Of a DNA stretch of 64,000 bases, positions 1 to 9,601 are shown piece by piece. Positions within the stretch are counted from its first letter, which is position 1. Each line of letters begins with the position of its first letter. Both the position numbers and the translations under genes were made by a program. The notes beneath the pieces were generated by a model. The model searched no databases. It saw nothing but the letters and a program-made list of their open reading frames with translations, and was not told where the DNA came from. The stretch is from Acidothermus sp. (GTDB lineage Bacteria; Actinomycetota; Actinomycetes; Acidothermales; Acidothermaceae). The stretch lies in NCBI GenBank assembly GCA_023512015.1, contig JAIMAI010000007.1:1-64000 (forward strand). Direction: 5' to 3'.

Positions 1-1613
<1,613 letters not shown>

Positions 1614-1642
1614 GGATTCCTCCGAAGGTGTAGGGGACGATC

Positions 1643-1658
1643 ATTGGCCTAGACCAAT
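1643..1658. promoter_or_regulatory. DasR-type operator (dre) 1
   Basis: The 16-mer ATTGGCCTAGACCAAT is palindromic apart from one base pair (C6/A11). It closely resembles the actinobacterial DasR (GntR family) responsive element built around TGGTCTAGACCA. It lies in the leader of the chitinase gene, 30 bp upstream of the GTG start and just downstream of the predicted promoter, a repressor position. The site is read directly; binding is inferred. Confidence 0.75.
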
Positions 1659-1664
1659 CATGGA

Positions 1665-1680
1665 ATTGGACTAGTCCAAT
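1665..1680. promoter_or_regulatory. DasR-type operator (dre) 2
   Basis: The 16-mer ATTGGACTAGTCCAAT is a perfect palindrome. Its centre is 22 bp from that of the neighbouring palindrome, about two helical turns, so both would be bound on the same DNA face. It resembles the DasR consensus except for the inner bases (GACTAGTC instead of GTCTAGAC). It may also affect the divergent GH63 gene, whose start is about 100 bp away. Confidence 0.72.
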
Positions 1681-1691
1681 TTCTTGCCACA

Positions 1692-1721
1692 CTTATCCCT
1701 TCCGGACACCCTGCGGGTCAA
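1692..1721 (-). promoter_or_regulatory. Candidate promoter of the chitinase gene
   Basis: On the minus strand TTGACC (1721-1716) is followed after 18 bp by GATAAG (1697-1692). These are acceptable -35 and -10 hexamers. Transcription would begin near 1685, which places both DasR-like palindromes in the early transcribed region. Prediction only. Confidence 0.45.
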
Positions 1722-1783
1722 CCACAGAATGGTCACGGCAAAGTCACGTTTGTATAACAGTCCCCGACCGTTACGCTGCGAGA

Positions 1784-2980
1784 ATGGCCACGGTGACCGA
1801 GGTCGAGCGCGACGCCGAGCTGCGGCGGTTGGCTGCGCGGCTGCTCGACCGTGCCTGGCAGGGTGCCGCCGGCTACTGCGTGCCGAATCGACGCAGCTAC
1901 CCGCACCTGTGGCTGTGGGATTCCTGCTTCCACGTCATAGCCTGGGCCGCGCTCGGGGATCGGCGCGCGGTGGAAGAACTGCAAACGGTCTTCGCCGGCC
2001 AATTCGCCGGTGGCTTCTTACCGCACATCCGCTACCGCGACGGCTCGATCCGCCACCGCCACCGCGGCCCACTCGCCGGCTCTTCCTCCTTCACCCAGCC
2101 ACCGGTCTACGTTCGCGCCCTGCTCGCCGTCCGCGACGCGGGGATGGAGATTCCCGCGGAGCTGCTCGACCGCGCGGCCTCGGCGCTCGACGCTCTCTGG
2201 CGAGACCGGCTGCGCGACGGGCTGCTGGTCGTCGTCCACCCGTGGGAGGCCGGGACGGACGATTCGCCGCGCTGGGACTCGTGGGTGGGCAGCCACCGGT
2301 GGCGGCGACGGCGGTGGACGGCGTTCGACCGCGAGATCGCCTCACGGGCGGTGTACGGCGCCGACGGGCAAGCGATCGACAGCACCGCTTTCGTGGTCGC
2401 ACCGGCTTCGTTCAACGCCATCGCGGCCGACGCTGCACGCTGCCTCGGCGACCTCCTCGACGACGACACCTGGCGCCGACGCGCCGGAGATCTCGCCGAC
2501 ACCCTTGACGCCCGCGCATGGGACGCCGACCAGGGGCTGTGGTGGGACGTCCCGGTCGTCGGAGGCGGGGAGTCCTGCCGCACCCCGACCGTGGACGGCG
2601 TGCTGCCCGCGCTCTGCACTGCGAACCGTGAACACGCCTCAACGGCGCTCGATCAGTTGATCGACCCGGCCCGATTCCACGCGCCGTTCGGGCCGCGTTT
2701 CCTACCGAAGGATCACCCGTGGTATCGACCCCGGCGGTACTGGCGGGGACCGGCGTGGCCGCCGATCAATTTCTACCTGTGGCTGGCCGCGCTTCGGCAG
2801 GGACGCCGTGAGCTCGCGCGCGACCTCGCCGAGCGGACCAAGGCTGCGGTGCTGCGGGCCCGGTTTTCCGAGTACTGGGACCCCGAGACCGGACGGGGCC
2901 TAGGCGCCCGGCCGCAGACCTGGTCGGCGGTGGCGGTCGCGCTGGGAGCGGCGTTCACCGCTGAGTCTCCAGGAGGGTAG
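1784..2980 (+). CDS. GH63 / MGH1-like glycoside hydrolase
   Basis: A 398-residue (alpha/alpha)6-barrel glycosidase resembling the MGH1-like group of GH63, whose characterised bacterial members hydrolyse mannosylglycerate or glucosylglycerate. Supporting motifs are YPHLWLWDSCFH near the N terminus, VHPWEAGTDDSPRWDSWVG in the middle and WRGPAWPPINFYLWLAAL near the C terminus. No signal peptide is seen, so it is probably cytoplasmic. The ATG at 1784 lacks a clear Shine-Dalgarno sequence, so a leaderless transcript is possible. It is divergent from the chitinase gene, and its 3' end overlaps the convergent membrane-protein gene by 26 bp. The exact substrate (glucosylglycerate, mannosylglycerate or another alpha-glucoside) cannot be decided. 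Confidence 0.8.
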   Translation: MATVTEVERDAELRRLAARLLDRAWQGAAGYCVPNRRSYPHLWLWDSCFHVIAWAALGDRRAVEELQTVFAGQFAGGFLPHIRYRDGSIRHRHRGPLAGSSSFTQPPVYVRALLAVRDAGMEIPAELLDRAASALDALWRDRLRDGLLVVVHPWEAGTDDSPRWDSWVGSHRWRRRRWTAFDREIASRAVYGADGQAIDSTAFVVAPASFNAIAADAARCLGDLLDDDTWRRRAGDLADTLDARAWDADQGLWWDVPVVGGGESCRTPTVDGVLPALCTANREHASTALDQLIDPARFHAPFGPRFLPKDHPWYRPRRYWRGPAWPPINFYLWLAALRQGRRELARDLAERTKAAVLRARFSEYWDPETGRGLGARPQTWSAVAVALGAAFTAESPGG

Positions 2981-4604
2981 GGCTCAGGCCCACCTCCTGG
3001 AGCTGAACCGACGTGCAGGTCTGGTTCTCCCCCAGGCGCAGGCTGGCGCGCAGCGCACCGGGGGCGAGCTGCACGACCTCGGTCCAGCCAGCGGGATCCT
3101 TCAGGAAACAGCCGGTGCCCATCTCCACTTGCCAGTACGGCGACCAGCGGACCCGTACCAGGGTGAGCCCGACCCCGTCGCTGTGGAGCGTGAAACTCGT
3201 CGGCGACAGCGCGACCATGCGGGCGACACCCTCGGCCAGCGGCTTGGTTCCCTCGACCTCCCAGATGCGCCAGTGCGCGTCGGCGTAAACCTGTCGCAGC
3301 CACGACGGGGGATGACGCAGCACGGCTCCTTCCGCCTCACCGCCCTCGTCCAGCGGCGCGTCCGAGAGCGCGACGTAGCGGACGGCGTTCTCACGGAGCC
3401 AGGTGAGGTACGCACCGGCGGTGAGCGGCCGATACAGCTCGGCGTTGAGCTTCAGGTCGATCTGTCGTTCCCACCCGCGGGCCAGCGGCACCTTCTCCGC
3501 GACGTAGGTGGCCTCCCAATGGTTGAGGGTGAAGGGAATTTCGACCCGACTCGGGGGCTGTTGGTGTTCTTCGAGGAAACGCAGCATGCCGGCGTAATAG
3601 GCCGGTTTGCTCGACGGGTCACCGGCCGCGTCGTGGATCGCACCGATCACCGGTTGGAGTTGGAAGGCCAGCAACGGCGCCGCCACCATGGCAAGGAGTT
3701 TCGGCTTCCCGGCTCGCCACAGCACGTAGGCGGCAAGCGGACCCACCACGATGCTGGAGAACCGAGCCATGTTGCCGCCGATCGGCGTCGGCACGAGGAA
3801 GAGCGGGACGCACGCCACGCCGTACCAGGCGAGGCCGCGGCGCAGGACGGGGAACGTGCGTGGGGTGAGCAGCAGGCCGACGCCTGCGATGACGAGCTGG
3901 CCGACGAAGCTGGTCCACGGGAAGGGGAACCACCCGCCGTCGCCCACCAGCACCGCCATGCCCACTCCGACCGCGGCTCCTCCGAGAGGGAGCACGCGGC
4001 GCCAACCAACGGTCGGCCACCACGCGAGCGCCACGAGCAGCAGGAAGAAAGCGCCGAGCGGGCTGAACAACGAGGCGACCAGTGCCGCCAACAAGGCAAG
4101 GAGGCGGCGGTCCTCGCGGACGGCGAGTACCGCCCCGAGCGCCGCGGCGACCGAGCAGGCGAACGGCGCCCGCCCTATGATCAAATCTCCGACGATGAGG
4201 ACGGCGAACCAGAGCCGACTCGTGATGGCCGGCGCGCCGTCGCGTCCGACCAGCCGACCCCAGGCGAGGGTGGAGGCGACGCAGGCCGCAGCCGTCGCAG
4301 GCACCGTACCGAGAACTGCGCCGACGGCGGGGAAGAGCACGCTGTAACCGAGGTCGGAATGCCCGCCGTACCAGTTCAAATCCCAGACCAGGAAGCCGTG
4401 GGTCTTGAACACCCACACCCGATAGTCCTGCGCGGCGAAATCCCCGCCACGAAAACCCACCGCCGCCACGACCGCCGAGGTGACCGCGGTGACCACCCAC
4501 GCGTGATCGGACAGCCATCGCACGGCCCGCACCAACCGACCCGCAGGTCGATGCGGCGAATCCGCGCGTATGGGCGCTGAGAGCACCGCCGAGGAAAGAC
4601 TCAT
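2955..4604 (-). CDS. Polytopic membrane protein, possibly GT-C-like
   Basis: A 549-residue protein of unknown function. Residues ~35-320 contain about eight to ten hydrophobic segments. The remaining ~230 residues are mostly soluble and probably extracytoplasmic. After the first membrane segment comes a loop with acidic and aromatic residues (DFAAQDYRVWVF, WDLNWYGGHSDLGYS). This is reminiscent of the first external loop of GT-C glycosyltransferases, though I see no diagnostic motif. Its start overlaps the stop of the upstream PPOX gene by four bases (ATGA), so the two are probably co-translated. The function is not recognised. Confidence 0.8.
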   Translation of the reverse strand: MSLSSAVLSAPIRADSPHRPAGRLVRAVRWLSDHAWVVTAVTSAVVAAVGFRGGDFAAQDYRVWVFKTHGFLVWDLNWYGGHSDLGYSVLFPAVGAVLGTVPATAAACVASTLAWGRLVGRDGAPAITSRLWFAVLIVGDLIIGRAPFACSVAAALGAVLAVREDRRLLALLAALVASLFSPLGAFFLLLVALAWWPTVGWRRVLPLGGAAVGVGMAVLVGDGGWFPFPWTSFVGQLVIAGVGLLLTPRTFPVLRRGLAWYGVACVPLFLVPTPIGGNMARFSSIVVGPLAAYVLWRAGKPKLLAMVAAPLLAFQLQPVIGAIHDAAGDPSSKPAYYAGMLRFLEEHQQPPSRVEIPFTLNHWEATYVAEKVPLARGWERQIDLKLNAELYRPLTAGAYLTWLRENAVRYVALSDAPLDEGGEAEGAVLRHPPSWLRQVYADAHWRIWEVEGTKPLAEGVARMVALSPTSFTLHSDGVGLTLVRVRWSPYWQVEMGTGCFLKDPAGWTEVVQLAPGALRASLRLGENQTCTSVQLQEVGLSPTLLETQR

Positions 4605-5113
4605 TCGCGCCGCCCCTCGCCGTCCACGTCCCCTCTCCTACCCCCGATGCCGTCGGCTTTCCCGGACGAGCGCCCGCCAGCCGGCCGGACCTCCGGCGAG
4701 GGGGACGCGGACCATCCGATCCAGCGCAGCACGTCGATTGCCACCACCGGGCCGGGTGGAGGCGAGGTGGCGTACTGGGGATAGCGCACGATGAGGCGAT
4801 CCCTGGCTGCGGCGGCTTCGTCGTCGCCCGGGTCGAGCACCCTGGCCCGGCCGTCGGCTCTTACCCACCACAGCGTCGGCCAATCGTCGCTGTAGACATC
4901 GGCCAGCACCGCAACGTGGGGGTTCTCGCTGATGTTGCGAATCCGCTTGAGCGGCCGCCCCGATTTGGGTTTGGTGTCGACCGCCGTGTAAATCGTGTCG
5001 TCGACGAGGGCGAACACGATCGGCACGATGTGCGGGACTCCGTCGGCTCCGCAGGTCGCAAGACGGGCGACCTGGGCCGAAGCGAAAAGTCGACGAGCGG
5101 TTTCGCCGTCCAT
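4601..5113 (-). CDS. PPOX-class split-barrel protein, probably F420-dependent (Rv0121-like)
   Basis: About 170 residues with the flavin/F420 split-barrel signature: ARRLFASAQVARLATCGADG, then PHIVPIVFALVDDTIYTAVD, then KSGRPLKRIRNISENPHVAVL with the following strand TLWWVRADGRARV. This resembles the Rv0121 family of probable F420-dependent enzymes. An in-frame ATG exists 20 codons upstream at 5173, but the conserved domain begins right after the internal ATG at 5113, which has a GAGGCGGG sequence ahead of it; I prefer 5113. It lies downstream of a luciferase-like F420 enzyme on the same strand, so an F420-related operon is likely. The substrate is unknown. Confidence 0.82.
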   Translation of the reverse strand: MDGETARRLFASAQVARLATCGADGVPHIVPIVFALVDDTIYTAVDTKPKSGRPLKRIRNISENPHVAVLADVYSDDWPTLWWVRADGRARVLDPGDDEAAAARDRLIVRYPQYATSPPPGPVVAIDVLRWIGWSASPSPEVRPAGGRSSGKADGIGGRRGDVDGEGRRE

Positions 5114-5197
5114 ACCCGCCTCACAGCTTCCCGTTTCGCGGGGTCGTCGCCCGGGTATCGCCGGCGGTCTCATCGCCCGCAGGTATCGCCGACGTCC

Positions 5198-6025
5198 TCA
5201 TCGCCCCTGGTACACGGCGAGCGCGGCCTCGAATTCTTCCATCGCCTTCTCGATGGTGGAGCGCTGTCCGGACGGCAGCCAATGCACCGCCCGGTCGAAT
5301 CCGGCCCGCTCGTAGCTCTCCAGGAGCCGCGGATCGGCGGGAATTCCCATCACCTGCAGGCTGATCGGGCGGTCGGCCCGGGCGCGGAGTTCGCGTGACC
5401 GCTCGATCACCTGAGGATTGTGATTCGGGAACCACCCGTCTCCGTACGCCAGGACTCGGTCGAGCACGGTCGGCCCGAAACCGCCGACGAGAATCGGCGG
5501 ATGCGGGCGCTGAAGCGGTTTCGGCCACGACCATATGCGCTCGAATTCGACGTATTTCCCTTTGTACGTCGCTTCTTCCTGCGACCAGATGGCTTTCATC
5601 GCTTCGATGCGCTCACGCAGGATGGCCATCCGATGCCGGGGGTCGGTTCCGTGGTTGAGCATTTCCTCGCGATTCCACCCGGCGCCGACCCCGAATTCCA
5701 TCCGGCCTCCGGAGAGGTGGTCGACGCTCGCGACTTCCTTCGCGGTGTGGATGGGGTCCCGTTGGATGACCAGACACACCCCGGAACCGACCCGTATCCG
5801 ACTGGTCGCGGTGGCCGCGGCGGCGAGGGTCACGAACAGATCGTGGGTGTGCCAGTATTTGCGCGGCAGGTCGCCGCCTCCCGCGTAGGGGGTGAGCCGA
5901 CTCGCGGGGATGTGCGAATGCTCGGCGAAGAACAACGATTCGTAGCCGTGCTCCTCGGCGAGTCGGGCGATACCGGCGGGGTCGAGGCCGTCGTCCGTAG
6001 CGAAAATCGCGACACCAATCTCCAT
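5198..6025 (-). CDS. Luciferase-like (LLM) F420-dependent oxidoreductase
   Basis: A 275-residue TIM-barrel enzyme of the bacterial luciferase-like family. Typical features are the N-terminal strand MEIGVAIFATDDGLDPAGIA, the FFAEHSHIP segment, ATSRIRVGSGVCLV, the DHLSGGRMEFGVGAGWNREE phosphate-binding region and PHPPILVGGFGPTVLDR. It looks like the F420-dependent Rv2161c-type subgroup. It probably uses reduced F420 for a hydride transfer to an unknown substrate. It is the first of three LLM enzymes in this window and is followed on the same strand by a PPOX protein that may also use F420. Confidence 0.9.
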   Translation of the reverse strand: MEIGVAIFATDDGLDPAGIARLAEEHGYESLFFAEHSHIPASRLTPYAGGGDLPRKYWHTHDLFVTLAAAATATSRIRVGSGVCLVIQRDPIHTAKEVASVDHLSGGRMEFGVGAGWNREEMLNHGTDPRHRMAILRERIEAMKAIWSQEEATYKGKYVEFERIWSWPKPLQRPHPPILVGGFGPTVLDRVLAYGDGWFPNHNPQVIERSRELRARADRPISLQVMGIPADPRLLESYERAGFDRAVHWLPSGQRSTIEKAMEEFEAALAVYQGR

Positions 6026-6064
6026 GCTTCGACCCTAGGACACCCCTTGGTGATCGCAACGACC

Positions 6065-7648
6065 TCACTGGTACGAGATCATGAGCGGTGCTGGACGGTG
6101 GGCCATGGTCTGCTGTGGATCGAGCATTGGATGGTCTTCGCGGTAGAAGTTCTTCCACCCAAGCGGCACCCCGTCGGGTGCGGCGGCCACCACGGACCGC
6201 CACGTCGCCTCCTTGTCCGCGGGCCTACCCTGACCGTCCATATGGATCAGCAGCGCGATGTTGTCGTAGTGGGTGCGCAACGCATCCTCGTGAGCGATCA
6301 TCGAGAGCCGGAACTGGTGGACGACGAACAGCTTCTGCGGCAGGCGGTGGGCCGCGGTGAATCGGTCCAACCACCCGGCCAATCGGTTGAGGGCCGCCGC
6401 GTCGAGGCTGCCGATCTGCTGGAGCGGCAACTGGCCCGGCGCGAGCGCCCATTCCGGGTCGACCGCCAACCCGACGTTGGGAAAGGCCAGCAGCGATTCG
6501 TAGCGTTCGGCGAGAGTGACGAGATCGGCGCGGGCGGGCTGGAGGTCCAAGACGACGTACATTCCGGCCTCGGCCGCGGCCTCGACCCACGGTTGCAGCT
6601 CCGTCGGGTCGGATTCGGCGGTGTAGTTTCCGTCGGCGCCCGGGGAGCGTTGAGCCACCGCTGCGATGATCTCGAATGCCGGGATCACGGGGACGTCGCT
6701 CAGGGCCTGGTAGCGATCGGCGAGTTCTTGCGCCCGCCGCACACTGGCCGGCACGTCCTGGGCTCCCAGCACGCCCAGAGCGGCGGTCCCCGGGTGGCCG
6801 TACAGCGCCACGAACCGCCGTCCGGGAAAGATCACCTGGCCTCCGCCGGGGAGCTGCCGGCCGGTGACGGCGACCGCCACCCGGGACGCCAGAACCGGTT
6901 CGGGACCGAATTCCGCCCCGATGGCGATGACGTGGGTGGGGCGGAGTCGGGCGAGCTCCCCGACCACCACCGGATCGGTGCGGGGATCGCCGCCGGTCAC
7001 GGTCACCACCGGAACACCGGCGGCCGCGGCCGCCGCAGCAGCCGCGGTGGCAACCGGTTGCGCATCGGGATCGACGAGGACGACGACGTCCGTGCGATAC
7101 GGGGGAGGCTGTCCCGAAACGGGCGGCAGATCCCGCCGCGGGAGCCCTGCGGCGTCCGCCGATCCGACGGCAACCGCCCAGCGGGCTCCCAATCGCGAGA
7201 GCTCCTCGACCGGCGGATCCGAGTCGGGCGGGACGACGAGCAACGGCAGGCGGTAGGCGGCGGCCCAGCGGGCGGCAAAGGGGAGGGTCGCGAGATCGGT
7301 GAGGACGACCCCCTCCGAGGCGGAGAAGAGCAGCTCGGAGAGGCGCGTCGTGGCCTCGGCCGGGGTGCGGGCGTCGACGATCGTCAGGGGATCATCGGGT
7401 GTCGACGGCCGAGCCGGCGCCGTCACAGGGGATGGGATAGCGGAAACGGCCGCGGGCGTCGACGACGAGACCACAGGCTTCGCGGCTGGGGAGGGATCTC
7501 CATGGGTGCACCCGACCGCCGTCCCCGCCAACGCCGCCCCGACGATCGCCCGCCGCCAGGAAAGCGAGGGCCGTCGACGGCGAGGGGTCGGTGCCGACCG
7601 TCCCGCGTCCGCTACCGGTTCCAGGTTCGGTCCCCGTGGGGAGGCCAC
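6065..7648 (-). CDS. Putative lipoprotein with CWB2-like and TIM-barrel-like regions
   Basis: A secreted lipoprotein by sequence: an Arg-rich N region, the hydrophobic stretch AIVGAALAGTAVGC with a lipobox cysteine, then a Ser/Thr/Pro/Ala-rich spacer. The middle holds repeated alpha/beta units (VVLTDLATLPFAARWAAAYR, RLGARWAVAVGSADAAGL) reminiscent of cell-wall-binding repeat 2. The C-terminal ~240 residues (PVIPAFEIIAAVAQ, MYVVLDLQPARADLVTLAER, NVGLAVDPEWALAP) look like a glycosidase-type barrel of unknown activity. The start is uncertain: an upstream frame is open to 7801, but GTG 7648 is the last usable start before the signal sequence. It overlaps the end of the DUF1707 gene by 37 bp. The function is not known. 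Confidence 0.7.
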   Translation of the reverse strand: MASPRGPNLEPVADAGRSAPTPRRRRPSLSWRRAIVGAALAGTAVGCTHGDPSPAAKPVVSSSTPAAVSAIPSPVTAPARPSTPDDPLTIVDARTPAEATTRLSELLFSASEGVVLTDLATLPFAARWAAAYRLPLLVVPPDSDPPVEELSRLGARWAVAVGSADAAGLPRRDLPPVSGQPPPYRTDVVVLVDPDAQPVATAAAAAAAAAGVPVVTVTGGDPRTDPVVVGELARLRPTHVIAIGAEFGPEPVLASRVAVAVTGRQLPGGGQVIFPGRRFVALYGHPGTAALGVLGAQDVPASVRRAQELADRYQALSDVPVIPAFEIIAAVAQRSPGADGNYTAESDPTELQPWVEAAAEAGMYVVLDLQPARADLVTLAERYESLLAFPNVGLAVDPEWALAPGQLPLQQIGSLDAAALNRLAGWLDRFTAAHRLPQKLFVVHQFRLSMIAHEDALRTHYDNIALLIHMDGQGRPADKEATWRSVVAAAPDGVPLGWKNFYREDHPMLDPQQTMAHRPAPLMISYQ

Positions 7649-8028
7649 CCGCCGCGGCCGTGGTTGGAGTGGTTCGACCGGTGGACGCCGCGGAGCACGA
7701 ACACCCCGAAGACGAAGAAGAACAGCGGGAACAGATGCCAGTTGACGGCAGCGGCCACGATGAGACAGACAACCGCCGCCACCAGCACGGGAACCATCCA
7801 CGCGCCCGGACGACGCTTGCGGCGAACCAGCGGCGCCGCCGAAGGGAGCAGCGGTAGATCCCGGAAGAGGGCGGCGATGTCTGCTTGGGTGCGGGCTTTC
7901 AGTGCCGCGGCTACCCGCTCCTCGTATTCCTCCTGGGTGAGCCGACCATCGGCGAAATGTCGTTGCAACAGCTCGATCGCGTAGTCACGTTCGGCGTCGC
8001 CGATCCGCAGATACCCGGGTGTCGACAT
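7612..8028 (-). CDS. DUF1707 (SHOCT-like) small membrane protein
   Basis: 138 residues. The N terminus MSTPGYLRIGDAERDYAIEL with LLQRHFADGRLTQEEYEERV is a clear DUF1707 domain, common in actinobacteria and often fused to membrane segments. Hydrophobic segments follow (MVPVLVAAVVCLIVAAAVNW and LFPLFFFVFGVFVL), then a basic, His/Trp-rich tail. The ATG at 8028 was chosen because GGAGG lies five bases upstream; the frame is open further upstream. Probably a membrane-bound accessory or regulatory protein. No molecular function is established from the sequence. Confidence 0.88.
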   Translation of the reverse strand: MSTPGYLRIGDAERDYAIELLQRHFADGRLTQEEYEERVAAALKARTQADIAALFRDLPLLPSAAPLVRRKRRPGAWMVPVLVAAVVCLIVAAAVNWHLFPLFFFVFGVFVLRGVHRSNHSNHGRGGWPPHGDRTWNR

Positions 8029-8132
8029 CGCAGCCTCCGAACTCCGAATCGTCTCCATGTTCCCACCGGGTGCGCGACGTACGGCGGCCCCGACCCGACC
8101 GTTGTGGGGAAACGCCATGGCAGGCTTACGCC

Positions 8133-9041
8133 GTGGAAATCTACGCAATGATCGAACCTCAGAACGGTGCAACGTACGCCGATCAGCACCGCTTCGCCGT
8201 CCACGCCGAACGCCTCGGGTTCGACGGATTCGTGCGCTCCGATCACTTCCTCGCGATGACTGGGGACGGCGGCGCGGGCCCCACCGATGCGTGGGCAACC
8301 CTCGCGGCGCTTGCGGTACAGACCTCGCGCATCCGGCTCGGGGTGCTGGTCAGCTCGGCGACATTCCGCCTCCCCGGACCGCTCGCCATCACCGCCGCCC
8401 AAGTGGACCAGATGAGCGGCGGGCGGCTCGACGTCGGAATCGGAACCGGCTGGTTCGAAGCCGAGCACCGGGCGTACGGCATTCCCTTTCCCCCGCTGCG
8501 GGAACGTTTCGACCGTTTGGAAGAGCAGCTCGCCATCGTCACCGGTTTGTGGTGTACCCCGCCGGGCGAGCGTTTCGATTTCCGGGGCCGCTACTACACC
8601 CTCGTGGACTGCCCGGCACTTCCCAAGCCCGCGCAACCCGGCGGTCCTCCGCTGGTCGTCGGAGGAATGGGTCCGCGACGCACCCCGGCGCTCGCCGCCC
8701 GCTACGCAGCGGAATTCAACGCTCCGTTCGCGTCGGTCGAGGCCACGGCCGAGGCGTTCGCTAGGGTCCGCGACGCGTGTACCCGCCTCGGCCGGACGAC
8801 GCCCCCGAGGCTGTCGGCGAGCCAGACGATCGTCTGCGGCCGAACCCCCGACGAAATCACCCGCCGCAGGCAGGCGATTACCGCGACCCCGCACCTTTTC
8901 GGCACACCCGATGCCGTGGTGGCCCAGCTTGCGGAGCTCCAACGCATCGGGACGCAGCGGGTATATCTGCAATTCCTCGACCTCACCGACCTCGGACATC
9001 TGGACGTAGTCGCTGAGGACGTGATTCCCCGGCTGCGGTAA
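8133..9041 (+). CDS. Luciferase-like (LLM) F420-dependent oxidoreductase
   Basis: About 302 residues from GTG 8133 (VEIYAMIEPQNGATYADQ). The LLM signature is complete: AERLGFDGFVRSDHFLAM, TSRIRLGVLVSSATFRLPG, VDQMSGGRLDVGIGTGWFE, then PPLVVGGMGPRRTPALAAR. It matches the TIGR03560-like (Rv1855c) F420-dependent group. The frame remains open upstream to 8019, but that part is composition-driven and overlaps the divergent DUF1707 start. The substrate is unknown. Confidence 0.88.
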   Translation: MEIYAMIEPQNGATYADQHRFAVHAERLGFDGFVRSDHFLAMTGDGGAGPTDAWATLAALAVQTSRIRLGVLVSSATFRLPGPLAITAAQVDQMSGGRLDVGIGTGWFEAEHRAYGIPFPPLRERFDRLEEQLAIVTGLWCTPPGERFDFRGRYYTLVDCPALPKPAQPGGPPLVVGGMGPRRTPALAARYAAEFNAPFASVEATAEAFARVRDACTRLGRTTPPRLSASQTIVCGRTPDEITRRRQAITATPHLFGTPDAVVAQLAELQRIGTQRVYLQFLDLTDLGHLDVVAEDVIPRLR

Positions 9042-9056
9042 CGGGTCACGCCTGCC

Positions 9057-9596
9057 TCACCGCAGCTCTTTGCGAAGGACGGCGAAGGCCAGGTCGGGAC
9101 GACGCGGAATCCCGAATCGGCGGTCCCCGTAAGGAAAAGGTCGGGTCTCGCCGGTGCGGCGGTATCCGCGGCGTTCGTACCACTCGATCAGCTCGGTGCG
9201 CTGCATGATAACCGTCATCTCCAGTTCCCGCGCTCCCCACAAACCGGCGGCGACCTGCTCCGCCTCGCTCAACACGCGGGAACCGATTCCTTTGGCCTGC
9301 GCCGTCGGTGATACGGCGAACATGCCGAAGTAGACGCGGCCGTCACCGAGATCCCGCAGATGGGCGCAGGCCACGACGCCGCTGCGGTCCGATCCGAGCA
9401 GGATCCGGCTTCGCGGATCGCGCAGAAGGTCCGCCACCGATTCGGCGTCGGTGCGTTGACCGTCGAGCAGGTCGGCTTCCGTCGTCCACCCCTTGCGGCT
9501 GGACTCACCGCGGTAAGCGGATTCCACGAGTTCGACGACGGTCGCGACATCGGAGGCGGTCGCGAATCGAAACGACACATCGTCCGCAGCGGTCAT
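9057..9596 (-). CDS. GNAT-family N-acetyltransferase
   Basis: 179 residues with the GNAT fold order: FRFATASDVATVVELVESAY at the start, a central strand VYFGMFAVSPTAQAKGIGSR containing the acetyl-CoA-binding Q/R-x-x-G-x-G/A-like loop, followed by ELEMTVIMQRTELIEWYERRGYRR and the C-terminal FPYGDRRFGIPRRPDLAFAV. It transfers an acetyl group from acetyl-CoA to an unknown amine. It starts five bases downstream of the exonuclease III stop on the same strand, so the two are probably co-transcribed. Confidence 0.88.
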   Translation of the reverse strand: MTAADDVSFRFATASDVATVVELVESAYRGESSRKGWTTEADLLDGQRTDAESVADLLRDPRSRILLGSDRSGVVACAHLRDLGDGRVYFGMFAVSPTAQAKGIGSRVLSEAEQVAAGLWGARELEMTVIMQRTELIEWYERRGYRRTGETRPFPYGDRRFGIPRRPDLAFAVLRKELR

Positions 9597-9601
9597 CGGT
9601 G

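Noticed and set aside
4601-5173. Longer start (ATG 5173) for the PPOX protein
   Set aside because: The extra 20 residues are Arg/Pro-rich and unlike the family, whose conserved region starts just after ATG 5113.
5420-7984. Very long plus-strand open frame opposite the LLM, lipoprotein and DUF1707 genes
   Set aside because: It is an antisense consequence of high G+C codon bias. Its translation is Arg/Gly-rich without domains, while the minus-strand frames show clear families.
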